Shown: positions 50,498 through 59,959, counted from the stretch's first letter. The stretch is 64,000 nucleotides of DNA from HXMU1420-2 sp040830545 (GCA_040830545.1 JBFOMB010000008.1:62001-126000); one strand, 5' to 3'. Notes: generated by a model from the letters alone, not told the origin. Program-made: numbers and translations.

Positions 50498-51855
50498 CCC
50501 CTACCGGTCAGCAGTTTCCCCGGATTCATGATCCCCTGCGGATCAAGCGTTGCCTTGATCCGTTGCAGCAGATCGTATTCCACGTCTGATTTCTGGGCCA
50601 CAACGCGGTCCACGAAAATCTTGCCCACGCCATGTTCGGCAGTCACCGAGCCACCCATGCTCCAGATCAGCGCGTCAATCTCGTCCAGGTAGGTTTGGCA
50701 CAGCGCGTCCATGTCGATGGACGGATCATCTTCGGGGAAGATGCTGTAGTGTATGTTGCCGTCCCCCACATGGCCAATGGCATAGGAAATGGCCTGTGGC
50801 TGGTGTTTTCGCGCGACGGTCTCGGCTGCGCTCAGGAAAGGTACGATCGAGTCAATCGGGACCGAAACGTCCCATTTGCAGTGGCGGCGGTCGGAAAAAT
50901 ACTGCTTTGGGATCATCTGATCGCGGATTTCCCACAGGTTATCCTCCTGCCGCGCGTTCTGCGACATGACTGCATCCGCCAAATACGCGTTTTCGAACCC
51001 CGCCTCGAATAGGTCGGCCAGACAATCCTCGACCGGGGCCGGCCCGGCCAGACGGATCAGGACATACCAATCCGCTCGTGTTTCCAACGGGCGTTCCAGC
51101 GCCGGGTAGCGTTCCAACGCTTTTTCAACGCCAATGCCATTCATCAACTCGAACGCAACCAGACGGTCGCCCGCGACCCCGTGGGCCAGGTTCAGCAGGT
51201 TGGTCAGGTGGCCCTGATCCGTCAGGACCGCCATCATGGAGGAGCTGTGTTGCGGCAAAGGATGCAGGCGCATGACAAGTTTGGTGATGATGCCCAACGT
51301 ACCCTCGGACCCGATCAGCAGCTGTTTCAGGTCATATCCCGAATTGTCCTTGCGGAGGCTCCGCAGCCCGTCCCAGACACGGCCATCGGGCAGAACTGCC
51401 TCCATCCCCAGCACCTGTTCGCGCGTCGTGCCATAACGCAGAACGTTGAGGCCCCCGCCATTGGTCGCAACCGCCCCGCCGACCAAGGCCGTTCCGCGTG
51501 CGCCCCAATCCGGCGCAAACAGACGGTCCTGTTCCCGCGCGGCGGCCTGCACGTCCTGCAGGATGCACCCGGCCTCGACCGTGATGGTGTTACGCCCCGG
51601 ATTGACGTCGATCACGCGGTTCATACGGGCAAGGCTGATATAAACAAACGGCTGATCCTCGACCGGGGCGGTCATGTTGCAGACGTTGGTGTTGCCGCCC
51701 ACGGGCACGATGGCGATGTTTTTCGCCGCACAGGTGCTGACGATGGCCGCCACATCCTCGGTCGTTCTGGGTTTCAGCAACGCCAATGCACCGTCTTCAC
51801 CCGGAAAGGTGACCTCGGACGCAAACAGGGTGTCGATGGAAACTTGATCTGTCAT
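50494..51855 (-). CDS. FAD-linked D-2-hydroxyacid dehydrogenase (GlcD/D2HGDH type)
   Basis: The 453-residue protein has a PCMH-type FAD domain (NIAIVPVGGNTNVCNMTAP, residues 45-75; LFAPDWGARGTALVGGAVATNGGGLNVLRYG) and an FAD-oxidase C-terminal domain with the metal site (AIGHVGDGNIHYSIF and TAEHGVGKIF). Relatives oxidise D-lactate, glycolate or D-2-hydroxyglutarate and pass electrons to quinone or ETF. The ATG at 51855 fits the family. The MarR gene ends 4 bp upstream, so the two probably form an operon. Confidence 0.9.
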   Translation of the reverse strand: MTDQVSIDTLFASEVTFPGEDGALALLKPRTTEDVAAIVSTCAAKNIAIVPVGGNTNVCNMTAPVEDQPFVYISLARMNRVIDVNPGRNTITVEAGCILQDVQAAAREQDRLFAPDWGARGTALVGGAVATNGGGLNVLRYGTTREQVLGMEAVLPDGRVWDGLRSLRKDNSGYDLKQLLIGSEGTLGIITKLVMRLHPLPQHSSSMMAVLTDQGHLTNLLNLAHGVAGDRLVAFELMNGIGVEKALERYPALERPLETRADWYVLIRLAGPAPVEDCLADLFEAGFENAYLADAVMSQNARQEDNLWEIRDQMIPKQYFSDRRHCKWDVSVPIDSIVPFLSAAETVARKHQPQAISYAIGHVGDGNIHYSIFPEDDPSIDMDALCQTYLDEIDALIWSMGGSVTAEHGVGKIFVDRVVAQKSDVEYDLLQRIKATLDPQGIMNPGKLLTGRG

Positions 51856-51859
51856 GTAT

Positions 51860-52363
51860 TTATACTTTCTTCGCTGCGGAATTTGCGGACCGGCGTACGA
51901 CGTCCTGCAAAACCTGCAGGCTTTCTGCAATCTGCAGGTCGGTCAAATCGGCGGTCAGGAATTCGTTGTGCGCTTTCACCCGTGGGCGAACTGCATCATA
52001 CGCCGCGCGCCCCTTTGGCAGCATCGAAAATAATCGAACGCGCCGGTCGTTCGGAAACACGCAGGACTGAACCAAGCCGCGTTTTTCCAGGGAAGACAGC
52101 GAGCGGCTGACTTGCGCCTGTTCCATCGGAATGGCCTGTGCAAGGTCCTTTTGCGTCGCGACTTCGACCCTGGACAATTGTCCCAACAACCGAAAGTCGG
52201 CCAACCCTAGATCGCCATGCGCCATCAGCAACTTGTGCAAGTCTGCACGCAGAAGGCGCGATGCGCGTTGTATTGCAACGGACAGCGTGTTCGCTGTGTC
52301 CGGCATGTCGTTCAGGCACAGAAGGTCAGCCTCGACATCATCCTGAACTGCGTCTCTGTCTTT
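51860..52363 (-). CDS. MarR-family regulator
   Basis: The MarR core is clear: LGLADFRLLGQLSRVEVATQKDLAQAIPMEQAQVSRSLSSLEKRGLVQSCVFPNDRRVRLFSMLPKGRAAYD. The start is uncertain. The GTG at 52363 follows GGAAAGCAGAG and gives 167 residues; an ATG at 52306 gives 148. It faces the aminotransferase gene across a strong palindrome and probably regulates that operon and the dehydrogenase downstream of itself. Confidence 0.82.
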   Translation of the reverse strand, partial: KDRDAVQDDVEADLLCLNDMPDTANTLSVAIQRASRLLRADLHKLLMAHGDLGLADFRLLGQLSRVEVATQKDLAQAIPMEQAQVSRSLSSLEKRGLVQSCVFPNDRRVRLFSMLPKGRAAYDAVRPRVKAHNEFLTADLTDLQIAESLQVLQDVVRRSANSAAKKV

Positions 52364-52431
52364 CACTGGCTCTGCTTTCCCCAAGACCACTCGCGCCAAC
52401 CTTGACCGAACGGTATGTCAGTGTTAGCAGG

Positions 52432-52455
52432 AATTAAATGACTTGTCATCTAATT
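52432..52455. promoter_or_regulatory. Long palindrome upstream of the aminotransferase gene
   Basis: Arms AATTAAATGAC and GTCATCTAATT around TT match at 10 of 11 positions. It ends 12 bases before the aminotransferase start and overlaps the beginning of a spurious longer frame. It is a strong candidate MarR operator for blocking transcription. Confidence 0.75.
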
Positions 52456-52467
52456 GAGGATCGCCTG

Positions 52468-53673
52468 ATGTTCCAATCGTTCCCGAAACCGCAACCCGAT
52501 GGCATTTTGCAGCTGACACAGGACTACAAGGCCGATCCGCGCCAGAACAAAATTGATCTTGGTATCGGGGTGTATCGCGACGCCACCGGGCGCACGCCGA
52601 TCATGGCCGCGGTAAAACAGGCCGAAGAGCGTCTATTGGCCGAGCGCGACAGCAAGGCCTATCTAGGGCTGTTGGGCGATGTTGGTTACTCCAAAGCGGT
52701 CAGCCAAATGGCGCTGGGGGACCTGTCGGATGTGCTGGATGACGCGGGGCGACTTGCCCGCATGCAGACGCCTGGCGGCAGCGGCGCATTGCGGTTGGGG
52801 TTCGAGCTGATCCAGTCGGCACGTCCAGACGCTACAGTGTGGGTGCCCGGTCCGACGTGGCCGAACCATGTTCCGGTGCTGACGAAGGCCGGGTTGGAGC
52901 ACAAGGTTTATCCCTACTACGACGCCACAACTGGCTCGGTCGATATGGAGGGGATGCTGGCCGCACTGGGCGAAGTACCCGAGGGCGACATCGTCCTGCT
53001 GCACGGATGCTGCCACAACCCCACCGGCGCAGATCTGGACGCTGAGACCTGGGCGCGGGTGGCGGACGTGATCAAGGATCGTGGCGCGTTGGCCTTTGTC
53101 GACATGGCCTATCAGGGCTTTGGCGGGGGGATGGAAGAAGACGCCGTTGGCGTCCGCAAGATCTTCGAGGCTCTGCCCGAGGCGGTGCTGACCTATTCCT
53201 GTTCCAAGAACTTCGGGATCTACAACGAACGCACCGGTGTTCTGCTGGTCACCTGTGACACGGCAGACAATTGCGAGCGTACCATGGGGCAGCTCAAAAC
53301 ACTGGCGCGGGTCAACCATTCCATGCCGCCCGACCATGGCGCGGCCATCGTATCGACCATTCTGGCGGACGAGGCGCTGCGAGCCGCGTGGATGGATGAA
53401 CTAAACGCCGCCCGCGCCCGTGTCCAAGGCATGCGCCAGGCATTGTCACAAGCGTTCCGGGACGCAGGGCATGGCGCGCGGTTCGATCATCTGGAACGGT
53501 GTCGCGGCATGTTTTCGATCCTCGGGATCGAGGAGGCCGCCGTCCGCGCCCTGCGAGACAATCACGGCATCTACATGCCCGGCAGCAGCCGGGTGAACGT
53601 CGCCGGTATGCAACTGGAACAGGTCCCGACCTTGGTCGCGGCTGTCACTGAAACGATTGGAGTCCCGGCATGA
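52468..53673 (+). CDS. Aromatic/aspartate-type aminotransferase
   Basis: The 401-residue class I PLP enzyme resembles TyrB/AspC: IDLGIGVYRDATGRTPIMAAVKQAE, GGSGALRLGFELIQ, CCHNPTGADL, the PLP phenol-binding Asp in FVDMAYQGF, and the Schiff-base Lys in TYSCSKNFGIYNERTG. It would remove the amino group from an aromatic or acidic amino acid. The ATG at 52468 follows GAGGA; the frame is open 30 bases further but that overlaps the operator palindrome. It is coupled to the ThDP enzyme that follows (ATGA). Confidence 0.92.
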   Translation: MFQSFPKPQPDGILQLTQDYKADPRQNKIDLGIGVYRDATGRTPIMAAVKQAEERLLAERDSKAYLGLLGDVGYSKAVSQMALGDLSDVLDDAGRLARMQTPGGSGALRLGFELIQSARPDATVWVPGPTWPNHVPVLTKAGLEHKVYPYYDATTGSVDMEGMLAALGEVPEGDIVLLHGCCHNPTGADLDAETWARVADVIKDRGALAFVDMAYQGFGGGMEEDAVGVRKIFEALPEAVLTYSCSKNFGIYNERTGVLLVTCDTADNCERTMGQLKTLARVNHSMPPDHGAAIVSTILADEALRAAWMDELNAARARVQGMRQALSQAFRDAGHGARFDHLERCRGMFSILGIEEAAVRALRDNHGIYMPGSSRVNVAGMQLEQVPTLVAAVTETIGVPA

Positions 53674-55286
53674 ACGTTGCCCAGCTAGTCGCGCAGTCCT
53701 TGATCGAAAACGATATTGATCAGCTTTATTGCCTTCCCGGTGTGCAGAACGACGATTTCTTCAACGCGCTCTATGATCTGCAAAATCAGGTGACGCCCAT
53801 CCATGCCCGCCACGAGCAGGGCGCGGTCTACATGGCACTGGGCGCAGCGCTGGCCACTGGCAAACCGCAAGCGTTTTCAATTGTCCCCGGTCCCGGCTTT
53901 CTGAACGGAACCGCCGCGCTTTCGACCGCCTACGCGGTCAACGCGCCGCTGATGTCACTGATCGGGCAAATCCCCAGCGGGGCAATCAACAAGGGCTTTG
54001 GCCTGCTGCATGAAATTCAGGGGCAGAGCGAGATGTTGGGCTCGCTCACCAAATCCTCGGACATGATCACCGATGGTGGTCAGGCCGCCGCGCAAGTGCA
54101 GGAGGCTTGGAACCAGGTCAAATCCGGTCGCCCCCGCCCCGTGGGGCTGGAAGTGCCGGTGAATGTCTGGCGGCAGGAGGCCAATGGCGAGATTGTCGGG
54201 CAAATCCTGCCCGCGCCCCAAGCGGCCCCGGCAGACATAGACAAGGCCGCCGACCTGATCCGCGCCGCCAGCGCACCAATGATCGCGGTCGGCAGCGGGG
54301 CGCAACATATGAGCGCGGCTGTGAAGGCGTTTGCCGAGCAGTTGGGCGCGCCGGTCATGGCGTTCCGCACGGGTCATGGCGTAGTGTCCAGCGATCATGA
54401 CCTGCGGATCGACATGCCCACCGGGCACAAACTGTGGCCGGGGTGCGACCTGATCATCGGGTTGGGCACGCGGTTGCAGCCACAGCGGCAAGTGTGGGGC
54501 ATGGATGACAATGTGAAAGTCATCCATATCGACATCGACCCCGAGGAGCTGACGCGCATCACCACCCCCGATGTGGCGATCTGCGCTGATCTGGCTGAGG
54601 CGCTGCCGTTGCTATTGGACGCGCTGGGCCCGCAACCTGCGCGACAGGATTGGCGTGATCACGTGGCCAATACCAAGGCGCAAATGCATGCAGAGCTGAC
54701 CACAACACTGGCCCCGCAATCGGCCTGGCTACAGGCGATCCGGCAGGCGCTGCCGCGTGACGGCATCTTTGTCGATGAGTTGACGCAGGTTGGCTATGTC
54801 TCGCGTATCTTGTTCCCGACCTACGTGCCGCGCGGCTTCTTGTCCTCAGGCTATCAGGGCACATTGGGATGGGGCATTGCTACGGCGCTCGGCGCGGCAC
54901 ATGCGCGGCGTGACGTGCCGGTCGTGTCAATTGCCGGGGATGGCGGTTCGCTGTTCACGATTTCGGAACTCGCTACAGCTGTGCGCCACAACATCCCGGT
55001 GAATTACGCGATCTTTAACGACAATGCGTTTGGCAATGTGCGTCGCTTCCAGATCGAAAACTATGACAATCGGCCCATCGCGTCGGATCTGGTGAACCCC
55101 GATTTTGTCGCACTGGCGCAAAGCTTTGGCGTCACCGCCGAACGGGCCGAAACACCCGATGGACTGCGTGCCGCATTGGGTCGGGCCATTGACAATGACG
55201 GTCCGAACCTGATCGAAGTGCCAATGTCGGACAACGTGCCGTCGCCCTGGCCCTATATCATGTTGCCAAAGGTGCGGGGCGTCTAA
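53670..55286 (+). CDS. ThDP-dependent decarboxylase/synthase-like enzyme
   Basis: The 538-residue protein has the acetolactate-synthase/decarboxylase layout: an N-terminal ThDP domain with catalytic Glu (HARHEQGAVYMA), a central domain, and a C-terminal domain with SIAGDGGSLFTISELATAVRHNIPV...NDNAFGN (Mg-ThDP motif). Coupling to an aminotransferase suggests it decarboxylates or condenses the 2-oxoacid that enzyme produces. Sequence alone does not separate decarboxylase from carboligase. The start overlaps the upstream stop by 4 bp. Confidence 0.88.
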   Translation: MNVAQLVAQSLIENDIDQLYCLPGVQNDDFFNALYDLQNQVTPIHARHEQGAVYMALGAALATGKPQAFSIVPGPGFLNGTAALSTAYAVNAPLMSLIGQIPSGAINKGFGLLHEIQGQSEMLGSLTKSSDMITDGGQAAAQVQEAWNQVKSGRPRPVGLEVPVNVWRQEANGEIVGQILPAPQAAPADIDKAADLIRAASAPMIAVGSGAQHMSAAVKAFAEQLGAPVMAFRTGHGVVSSDHDLRIDMPTGHKLWPGCDLIIGLGTRLQPQRQVWGMDDNVKVIHIDIDPEELTRITTPDVAICADLAEALPLLLDALGPQPARQDWRDHVANTKAQMHAELTTTLAPQSAWLQAIRQALPRDGIFVDELTQVGYVSRILFPTYVPRGFLSSGYQGTLGWGIATALGAAHARRDVPVVSIAGDGGSLFTISELATAVRHNIPVNYAIFNDNAFGNVRRFQIENYDNRPIASDLVNPDFVALAQSFGVTAERAETPDGLRAALGRAIDNDGPNLIEVPMSDNVPSPWPYIMLPKVRGV

Positions 55287-55377
55287 GGCGCAGTTCAGCA
55301 CGCGAAAGGCCTCGTCACCGATATGCCTCGACCAAGGGGATTTGCCGCGCCAGCCACACCGAAGGAAGTCTAAAGGG

Positions 55378-56775
55378 TTGGCCGGCGCGATAGACATCGA
55401 CCTGACCAAAGGTCCGATTGGAACACATTTCCGCACGCTGGCCATTCCTGCCGCGTTGGGCATGTTTTTCAACACGGCCTACAACATCGTCGACATCTTC
55501 TTTGCCGGGATGCTGGGAACCAGCGCGCAGGCGGGTCTGGCGTTGGGATTCCAGGCGTTTTTTGTCCCCATGTCCGTTGGTGTTGGACTGGGGGCCGCGA
55601 TGGGCGGGCTGGTTGGCAACGCGCTGGGGGCCGGGCAACGGCCCCGCGCGCGCAGGCTGGCCGCGCAAGGCATCAGCTTTGGCGTTGTGGTGGCTTTGGT
55701 GCTCATGCTGGTGGGCAGTCTGGTCGGTCCGGCGCTGATTGATCTGGTGAGCGAACCGGGCAGTGCCTATCGCGCGGACGGAAGACGCTACTATCTGCTT
55801 TTGTCGCTGGCCTTGCCCGCCTTCCTGCTGGCATTCGGGTGCAATGGCATCCTTCAGGCCCATGGTGACAGCCTGTCGATGCAGCGCGCCATGATGGTGG
55901 CGTTTTTCGTGAATTGTGGTTTGAACCCGCTGATGGTGTTCGGCCTGCCCGGTGTAATCCCCGGTCTCGGCTTTGACGGGTTGGCCGGGTCAACACTGGT
56001 CAGCCAATATGGCGTCATGGCCTACCTGATCCTGCAGGTGCTGCGTCGTCGGAACATGGCGCAAGTTCGATGGGCGCATTTCAAACCACGCACGGACAAG
56101 TTCCGGGAGATTGCGGTTCAAGCCCTGCCGCGTGCGGTCACCATGCTGGTGATGATCCTGTCCGCCTTTGTCGTTCAATTCGCGCTCAAATCTTTCGGTG
56201 AACACGCTGTTGCAGGCTACGGCATCGCGATCCGACTGGAACAGATGCTGCTGCTGCCGGTTCTGGGCATGACCGGCGCGCTGCTGCCTATCGTTGCGCA
56301 GAACTTTGGCGCGCGTTCCCATGATCGCGTGCGCGAGGCGGTGTTTTTCTGTTGGAAGGTGGGACTGGTCATCACGCTATGCTCGGTGCCCGTGCTGTGG
56401 TTGTTCGGGCGGCTGTTTTTGTCAGCCTTCACCGACGATGCCGAAGTGATCCGCGTTGGCCTCGCCTATCTTCGCGTCGACAGCGTCATCCTGCCGTTTT
56501 ACATGATGCTGTTTTCCATCGATTCCCTTTTGCAGGGTCTCAAACGCCCCGGCTGGTCGATATGGATCAGCCTCTATCGGCAGGCGTTTGGGGTCGCGTT
56601 TTTCGTGTGGGTGTTCATCCGGGTTTTCGGGTTCAGTGAGATTGGCGTGTGGTTCGGCATAGCCTGCGCCGTCGTGACGGGCTGGGGTCTGGCCATGATG
56701 CTGGCCAGCCGGGTGGCAGGGGCAGAAATTGGCGGGCTATGGCGAGGGCGTCAGCCTGTTGCCAAAGCCCTGTGA
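55378..56775 (+). CDS. MATE-family efflux transporter
   Basis: The 465-residue membrane protein has twelve predicted helices in two halves. It begins GPIGTHFRTLAIPAALGMFFNTAYNIVDIFFAGMLG, the N-terminal MATE motif, and the second half starts near ALPRAVTMLVMILSAFVVQ. It exports drugs or metabolites by Na+ or H+ antiport. No ATG fits the frame; TTG at 55378 after GGAAG is the best start, with TTG at 55342 the alternative. Its end overlaps the convergent acyltransferase gene by 25 bp. Confidence 0.88.
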   Translation: MAGAIDIDLTKGPIGTHFRTLAIPAALGMFFNTAYNIVDIFFAGMLGTSAQAGLALGFQAFFVPMSVGVGLGAAMGGLVGNALGAGQRPRARRLAAQGISFGVVVALVLMLVGSLVGPALIDLVSEPGSAYRADGRRYYLLLSLALPAFLLAFGCNGILQAHGDSLSMQRAMMVAFFVNCGLNPLMVFGLPGVIPGLGFDGLAGSTLVSQYGVMAYLILQVLRRRNMAQVRWAHFKPRTDKFREIAVQALPRAVTMLVMILSAFVVQFALKSFGEHAVAGYGIAIRLEQMLLLPVLGMTGALLPIVAQNFGARSHDRVREAVFFCWKVGLVITLCSVPVLWLFGRLFLSAFTDDAEVIRVGLAYLRVDSVILPFYMMLFSIDSLLQGLKRPGWSIWISLYRQAFGVAFFVWVFIRVFGFSEIGVWFGIACAVVTGWGLAMMLASRVAGAEIGGLWRGRQPVAKAL

Positions 56776-57779
56776 TCCACGTCGCCCATCGACACGACCA
56801 ACGGGTCATCAGCCTTGAAATCTGACTTGACCGATACCCCACGCCACCCCGCCAAAGCGAGGCTCTGCGCCGTCGCCCCGCCCAACGTCGTGCCGGGACC
56901 GAGAATGATCACAAGATCCGGCATGAATTCCCGCGCGGCGGTCTGAATGGCGGTCGTGAAGTCGTATGGCTCAACCACCTGATGACCCAGCGTGTAGTCG
57001 TAGAGCGCGGTCAGATCGCTCGCCTTGGGCTGCCAGATGTATCCGCGCCCGTCGATCATCGGTATGTCAGGCTGCTGGAATAGATCACGCGGCAGACGGT
57101 TGCGCCCTTCCTCCGCCACCGGAGCCTGCAACGCGGTATGAAACGCCGCGTGATTGGGCAGGCGCATGGGAAACCGGTCCTGCACCCTGGGCAGTTCGGC
57201 CTCCACCGCGGCCAGTCCAGCCTCGTTCCCCGCCATGACCACCATGCCGCCCAGCGCGATGGACAGGGTCAGGACGTGATCCGGGCGGTTGTTGATCTGG
57301 TCCATCAGCGCCAGCACCTGTTCCCGTCGACCCGGATTGGGGTGCCAATTCTCATCGACAAACGGGTAGATCAGTTGCCCGCCGATCAGGCGATCCTGCA
57401 TCAGCGTGCCCATCGTATTCACGATTTGAAACCCGCCCAGCGCATCCACTGCACCGGCACAGGCCAGCGTTGTGTACCACCCCATTGAGTTGCCTGTGAC
57501 CGCCACGATGTCGATCCGATCCCGATCAATCGATAGAAAATCCGCATAGCTGCAGGCATAGATCAAGGGGGAGGCATTGTCGCCGGTCGTATGGCGCGCC
57601 TGAGAAAACCGGTCTGCACCGTCCAGATCCGTGACCATTGGTTGGTCTTGGGCCGTGCGGTGGGTGTCAAACTCCCTTATTAGGGCCTGTTTCTCTGAAT
57701 GCAGCCGCTTCAGATACCCCAACTCACCCCGGTTGTAAGTGCCACGCCCCGGCGCAACGACAACTGCGGTTTTCTTCAT
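56751..57779 (-). CDS. FabD-like acyltransferase
   Basis: The 342-residue protein has an acyltransferase (malonyltransferase-type) fold, with nucleophile elbow TGNSMGWY (Ser near residue 96), the active-site His in LPNHAAFHTALQ, and the terminal LGPGTTLGG loop. It differs from housekeeping FabD and lacks the usual Arg region by eye. It starts in a 4-bp overlap with the stop of the fused 2-oxoacid dehydrogenase E1, so the two are made together. This suggests transfer of an acyl group from or to CoA or a carrier. An AT-rich codon patch (CTA ATA AGG) lies near residue 35. Confidence 0.75.
   Translation of the reverse strand: MKKTAVVVAPGRGTYNRGELGYLKRLHSEKQALIREFDTHRTAQDQPMVTDLDGADRFSQARHTTGDNASPLIYACSYADFLSIDRDRIDIVAVTGNSMGWYTTLACAGAVDALGGFQIVNTMGTLMQDRLIGGQLIYPFVDENWHPNPGRREQVLALMDQINNRPDHVLTLSIALGGMVVMAGNEAGLAAVEAELPRVQDRFPMRLPNHAAFHTALQAPVAEEGRNRLPRDLFQQPDIPMIDGRGYIWQPKASDLTALYDYTLGHQVVEPYDFTTAIQTAAREFMPDLVIILGPGTTLGGATAQSLALAGWRGVSVKSDFKADDPLVVSMGDVDHRALATG
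57674..57692 (+). repeat. CCTTATTAG motif, copy 4
   Basis: CCCTTATTAGGGCCTGTTT lies in the acyltransferase coding region, antisense. It differs from the copy at 31961 only by one missing G. Confidence 0.45.
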
Positions 57780-59959
57780 GTCGCGCTCCAGAGCGTTTTT
57801 GCCGCTGTAACGATGCTCTCACGGCTCGGCATGGTTGACGCATAGGCCGGACCGGTGGGGATGAAGCTGTCTTCTGCCGCGATCCTTGCGTGCGGCAAGT
57901 CCGTTTGCTCCTGTAGCAGTGTCATTAGCGCCTCGGACTGCCCGCCGGTCTGGCGGCATTCATCTACGATCAGCACTTTGATTGCCCCTTCAAGCGCGGC
58001 CAAAATCCCCTCGACCGGCAGGGGGGCCAGCCAACGGATGTCGATCACACGCGTCGCGATCCCTTCGGCCTGCAAATCCCGCGCAGCCTGCTGTGACAGG
58101 TAGTGCCCGTTGCCATAGGTCAGGATCGCCAGCGGACCCTCACCGCTCACCCCAACCTCGCCCAGCGAAATCCGGCGATCGGGTGAGGGATAGAGCCGCA
58201 TCCACCCGCCGTCCTTCTCTTCCATCAAGTCCCGCATCGGATACAGCGCAATGGGTTCCACAAACACCACCACGCGCTGTTCTTCGCGCGCCAGCCGCAC
58301 GCATTCGCGCAGCATCATCGCGGCATCGTCGCCTTGTGAGGGACACGCGATCACGATCCCCGGAACGTCGCGTAGAACCGCCAGCGAGTTGTCGTTGTGG
58401 AAATGGCCGCCGAACCCCTTTTGATAACCCAGCCCCGCAATTCGCAACACCATCGGGTTGGTGAACTGCCCGTTGGAGAAAAAAGGGAGCGTTGCGGCCT
58501 CCCCCCTGATCTGGTCCTCGGCATTGTGGAGGTAGGCGAGGAATTGGATTTCCGGGATCGGGATGAACCCGTTATGTGCCATGCCGATGGCCAGACCCAG
58601 GATGGATTGTTCGTCCAGCAACGTGTCAATCACACGATCCTCGCCAAAACGGGACTGAAGCTTCTGCGTGACGCCATAGACGCCACCTTTGCGCCCTACA
58701 TCCTCGCCCATCACGGCCAGTTCGCGGTGTTCCAGCATCAGGTCGGTCAGTGCCCAGTTCAGCAGGCGGGATTGGGTCTGCGGGGTGTCGAGTGCCTTGA
58801 GATCACTGCCAAACGCCTCTGCCCGCGCCTGCTCGGACGGGCCGTTGGTCGGCGCACAAGGCCGCGCAGGCGGGATGAGAGAGGCCATCACTTGCGAGGC
58901 CGTCTTCAAACGCGGTCGCGTAACCGCCTCTGCCGCGACGCGGGTGCATTGCGCCTCCAGCTCGTCATAGATTCCCAACACCTCGTCTGCCGTCAGCAAC
59001 CCGCTGTCGATCAGCAGGCGGGCGGAGTGGAGCAGGGGATCATCAGCCTCCCACCCCTCGAATGTTTCCTTGGACAGGTAGGTCTGCTGCATATCGGATC
59101 CTGCGTGGCCATATAGGCGCACCAGCGACAGATGCAGAAAGGCCGGTTTGCGTTGATAGCGGACGTAATCTGCAGCCTCCTGCGCGACCCGATACGTATC
59201 GTTCAGGTCCAGCCCGTCCGCGTGGAAATACTTCAGCCCCGGCTTTTGCGCATAATTCGCGCCAACCCACCCGCGCGGGGTGCGCACGGAAATCCCGATG
59301 CCGTTGTCTTCGCACACAAACAGCAAGGGCAGCGGCACGGATTGGTAAGACGTCCAACAGGCTGCGTTGATCGCCCCCTGCGCGGTGGAGTGGTTGGAAG
59401 ACGCGTCGCCAAAGGAACACATGACCACCCCGTCGTCCTTCAGCACCGCATGTTCCGGACGATGCCGCCGAGCCAGACCGATGGAATACGCCGCGCCAAC
59501 CGCCTTGGGCAGATGGCTGGCGATGGTAGAGGTCTGGGGCGGGATGTTCATCGCCTTGGACCCCAGCACCTTGTGCCGCCCGCCCGACATTGGGTCCTCG
59601 GTCGAAGTGGCGAAGCTCAGCAGCATATCCCAGGTCGGCGTGACGCCGGGCACCTGAGAGGACCGCATGGTCTGAAACGCACCGTCGCGATAGTGCAGGA
59701 ACGCCATGTCATCCGGGCGCAATGCGGCGGCCACGGCGGCCATGCCTTCGTGGCCGGACGATCCAATGGTGTAGTACCCCTGCCCCTCGGCCTGCATCTT
59801 GCGCGAGCGACGGTCGAGGTTGCGGCTGAGGCATTGCGCGCGAAAGATCGCAACCGCCTGTTCGGGGGTCAGCGGCCCGGATGCTGGTCGGCCCTTCGGG
59901 AGGGCACCGTTTGCCACCTGATCGCGGAACGCGGCGTCGATGATATCGGCGCGGTCCAT
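57776..59959 (-). CDS. 2-oxoacid dehydrogenase E1, fused alpha and beta subunits
   Basis: The 727-residue protein joins E1-alpha (1-about 365; SSGHEGMAAVAAALR, GDASSNHSTAQGAINAACW with DNGIGIS as the ThDP site) and E1-beta (about 385-727; ELAVMGEDVGRKGGVYG, DTLLDEQSILGLAIGMAHNG, EPIALYPMRDL, RWLAPLP). This is the branched-chain/2-oxoisovalerate type of E1. It decarboxylates a 2-oxoacid and would normally reduce an E2 lipoyl group. No E2 or E3 gene is adjacent; the partner gene is a FabD-like acyltransferase. Confidence 0.9.
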   Translation of the reverse strand: MDRADIIDAAFRDQVANGALPKGRPASGPLTPEQAVAIFRAQCLSRNLDRRSRKMQAEGQGYYTIGSSGHEGMAAVAAALRPDDMAFLHYRDGAFQTMRSSQVPGVTPTWDMLLSFATSTEDPMSGGRHKVLGSKAMNIPPQTSTIASHLPKAVGAAYSIGLARRHRPEHAVLKDDGVVMCSFGDASSNHSTAQGAINAACWTSYQSVPLPLLFVCEDNGIGISVRTPRGWVGANYAQKPGLKYFHADGLDLNDTYRVAQEAADYVRYQRKPAFLHLSLVRLYGHAGSDMQQTYLSKETFEGWEADDPLLHSARLLIDSGLLTADEVLGIYDELEAQCTRVAAEAVTRPRLKTASQVMASLIPPARPCAPTNGPSEQARAEAFGSDLKALDTPQTQSRLLNWALTDLMLEHRELAVMGEDVGRKGGVYGVTQKLQSRFGEDRVIDTLLDEQSILGLAIGMAHNGFIPIPEIQFLAYLHNAEDQIRGEAATLPFFSNGQFTNPMVLRIAGLGYQKGFGGHFHNDNSLAVLRDVPGIVIACPSQGDDAAMMLRECVRLAREEQRVVVFVEPIALYPMRDLMEEKDGGWMRLYPSPDRRISLGEVGVSGEGPLAILTYGNGHYLSQQAARDLQAEGIATRVIDIRWLAPLPVEGILAALEGAIKVLIVDECRQTGGQSEALMTLLQEQTDLPHARIAAEDSFIPTGPAYASTMPSRESIVTAAKTLWSAT

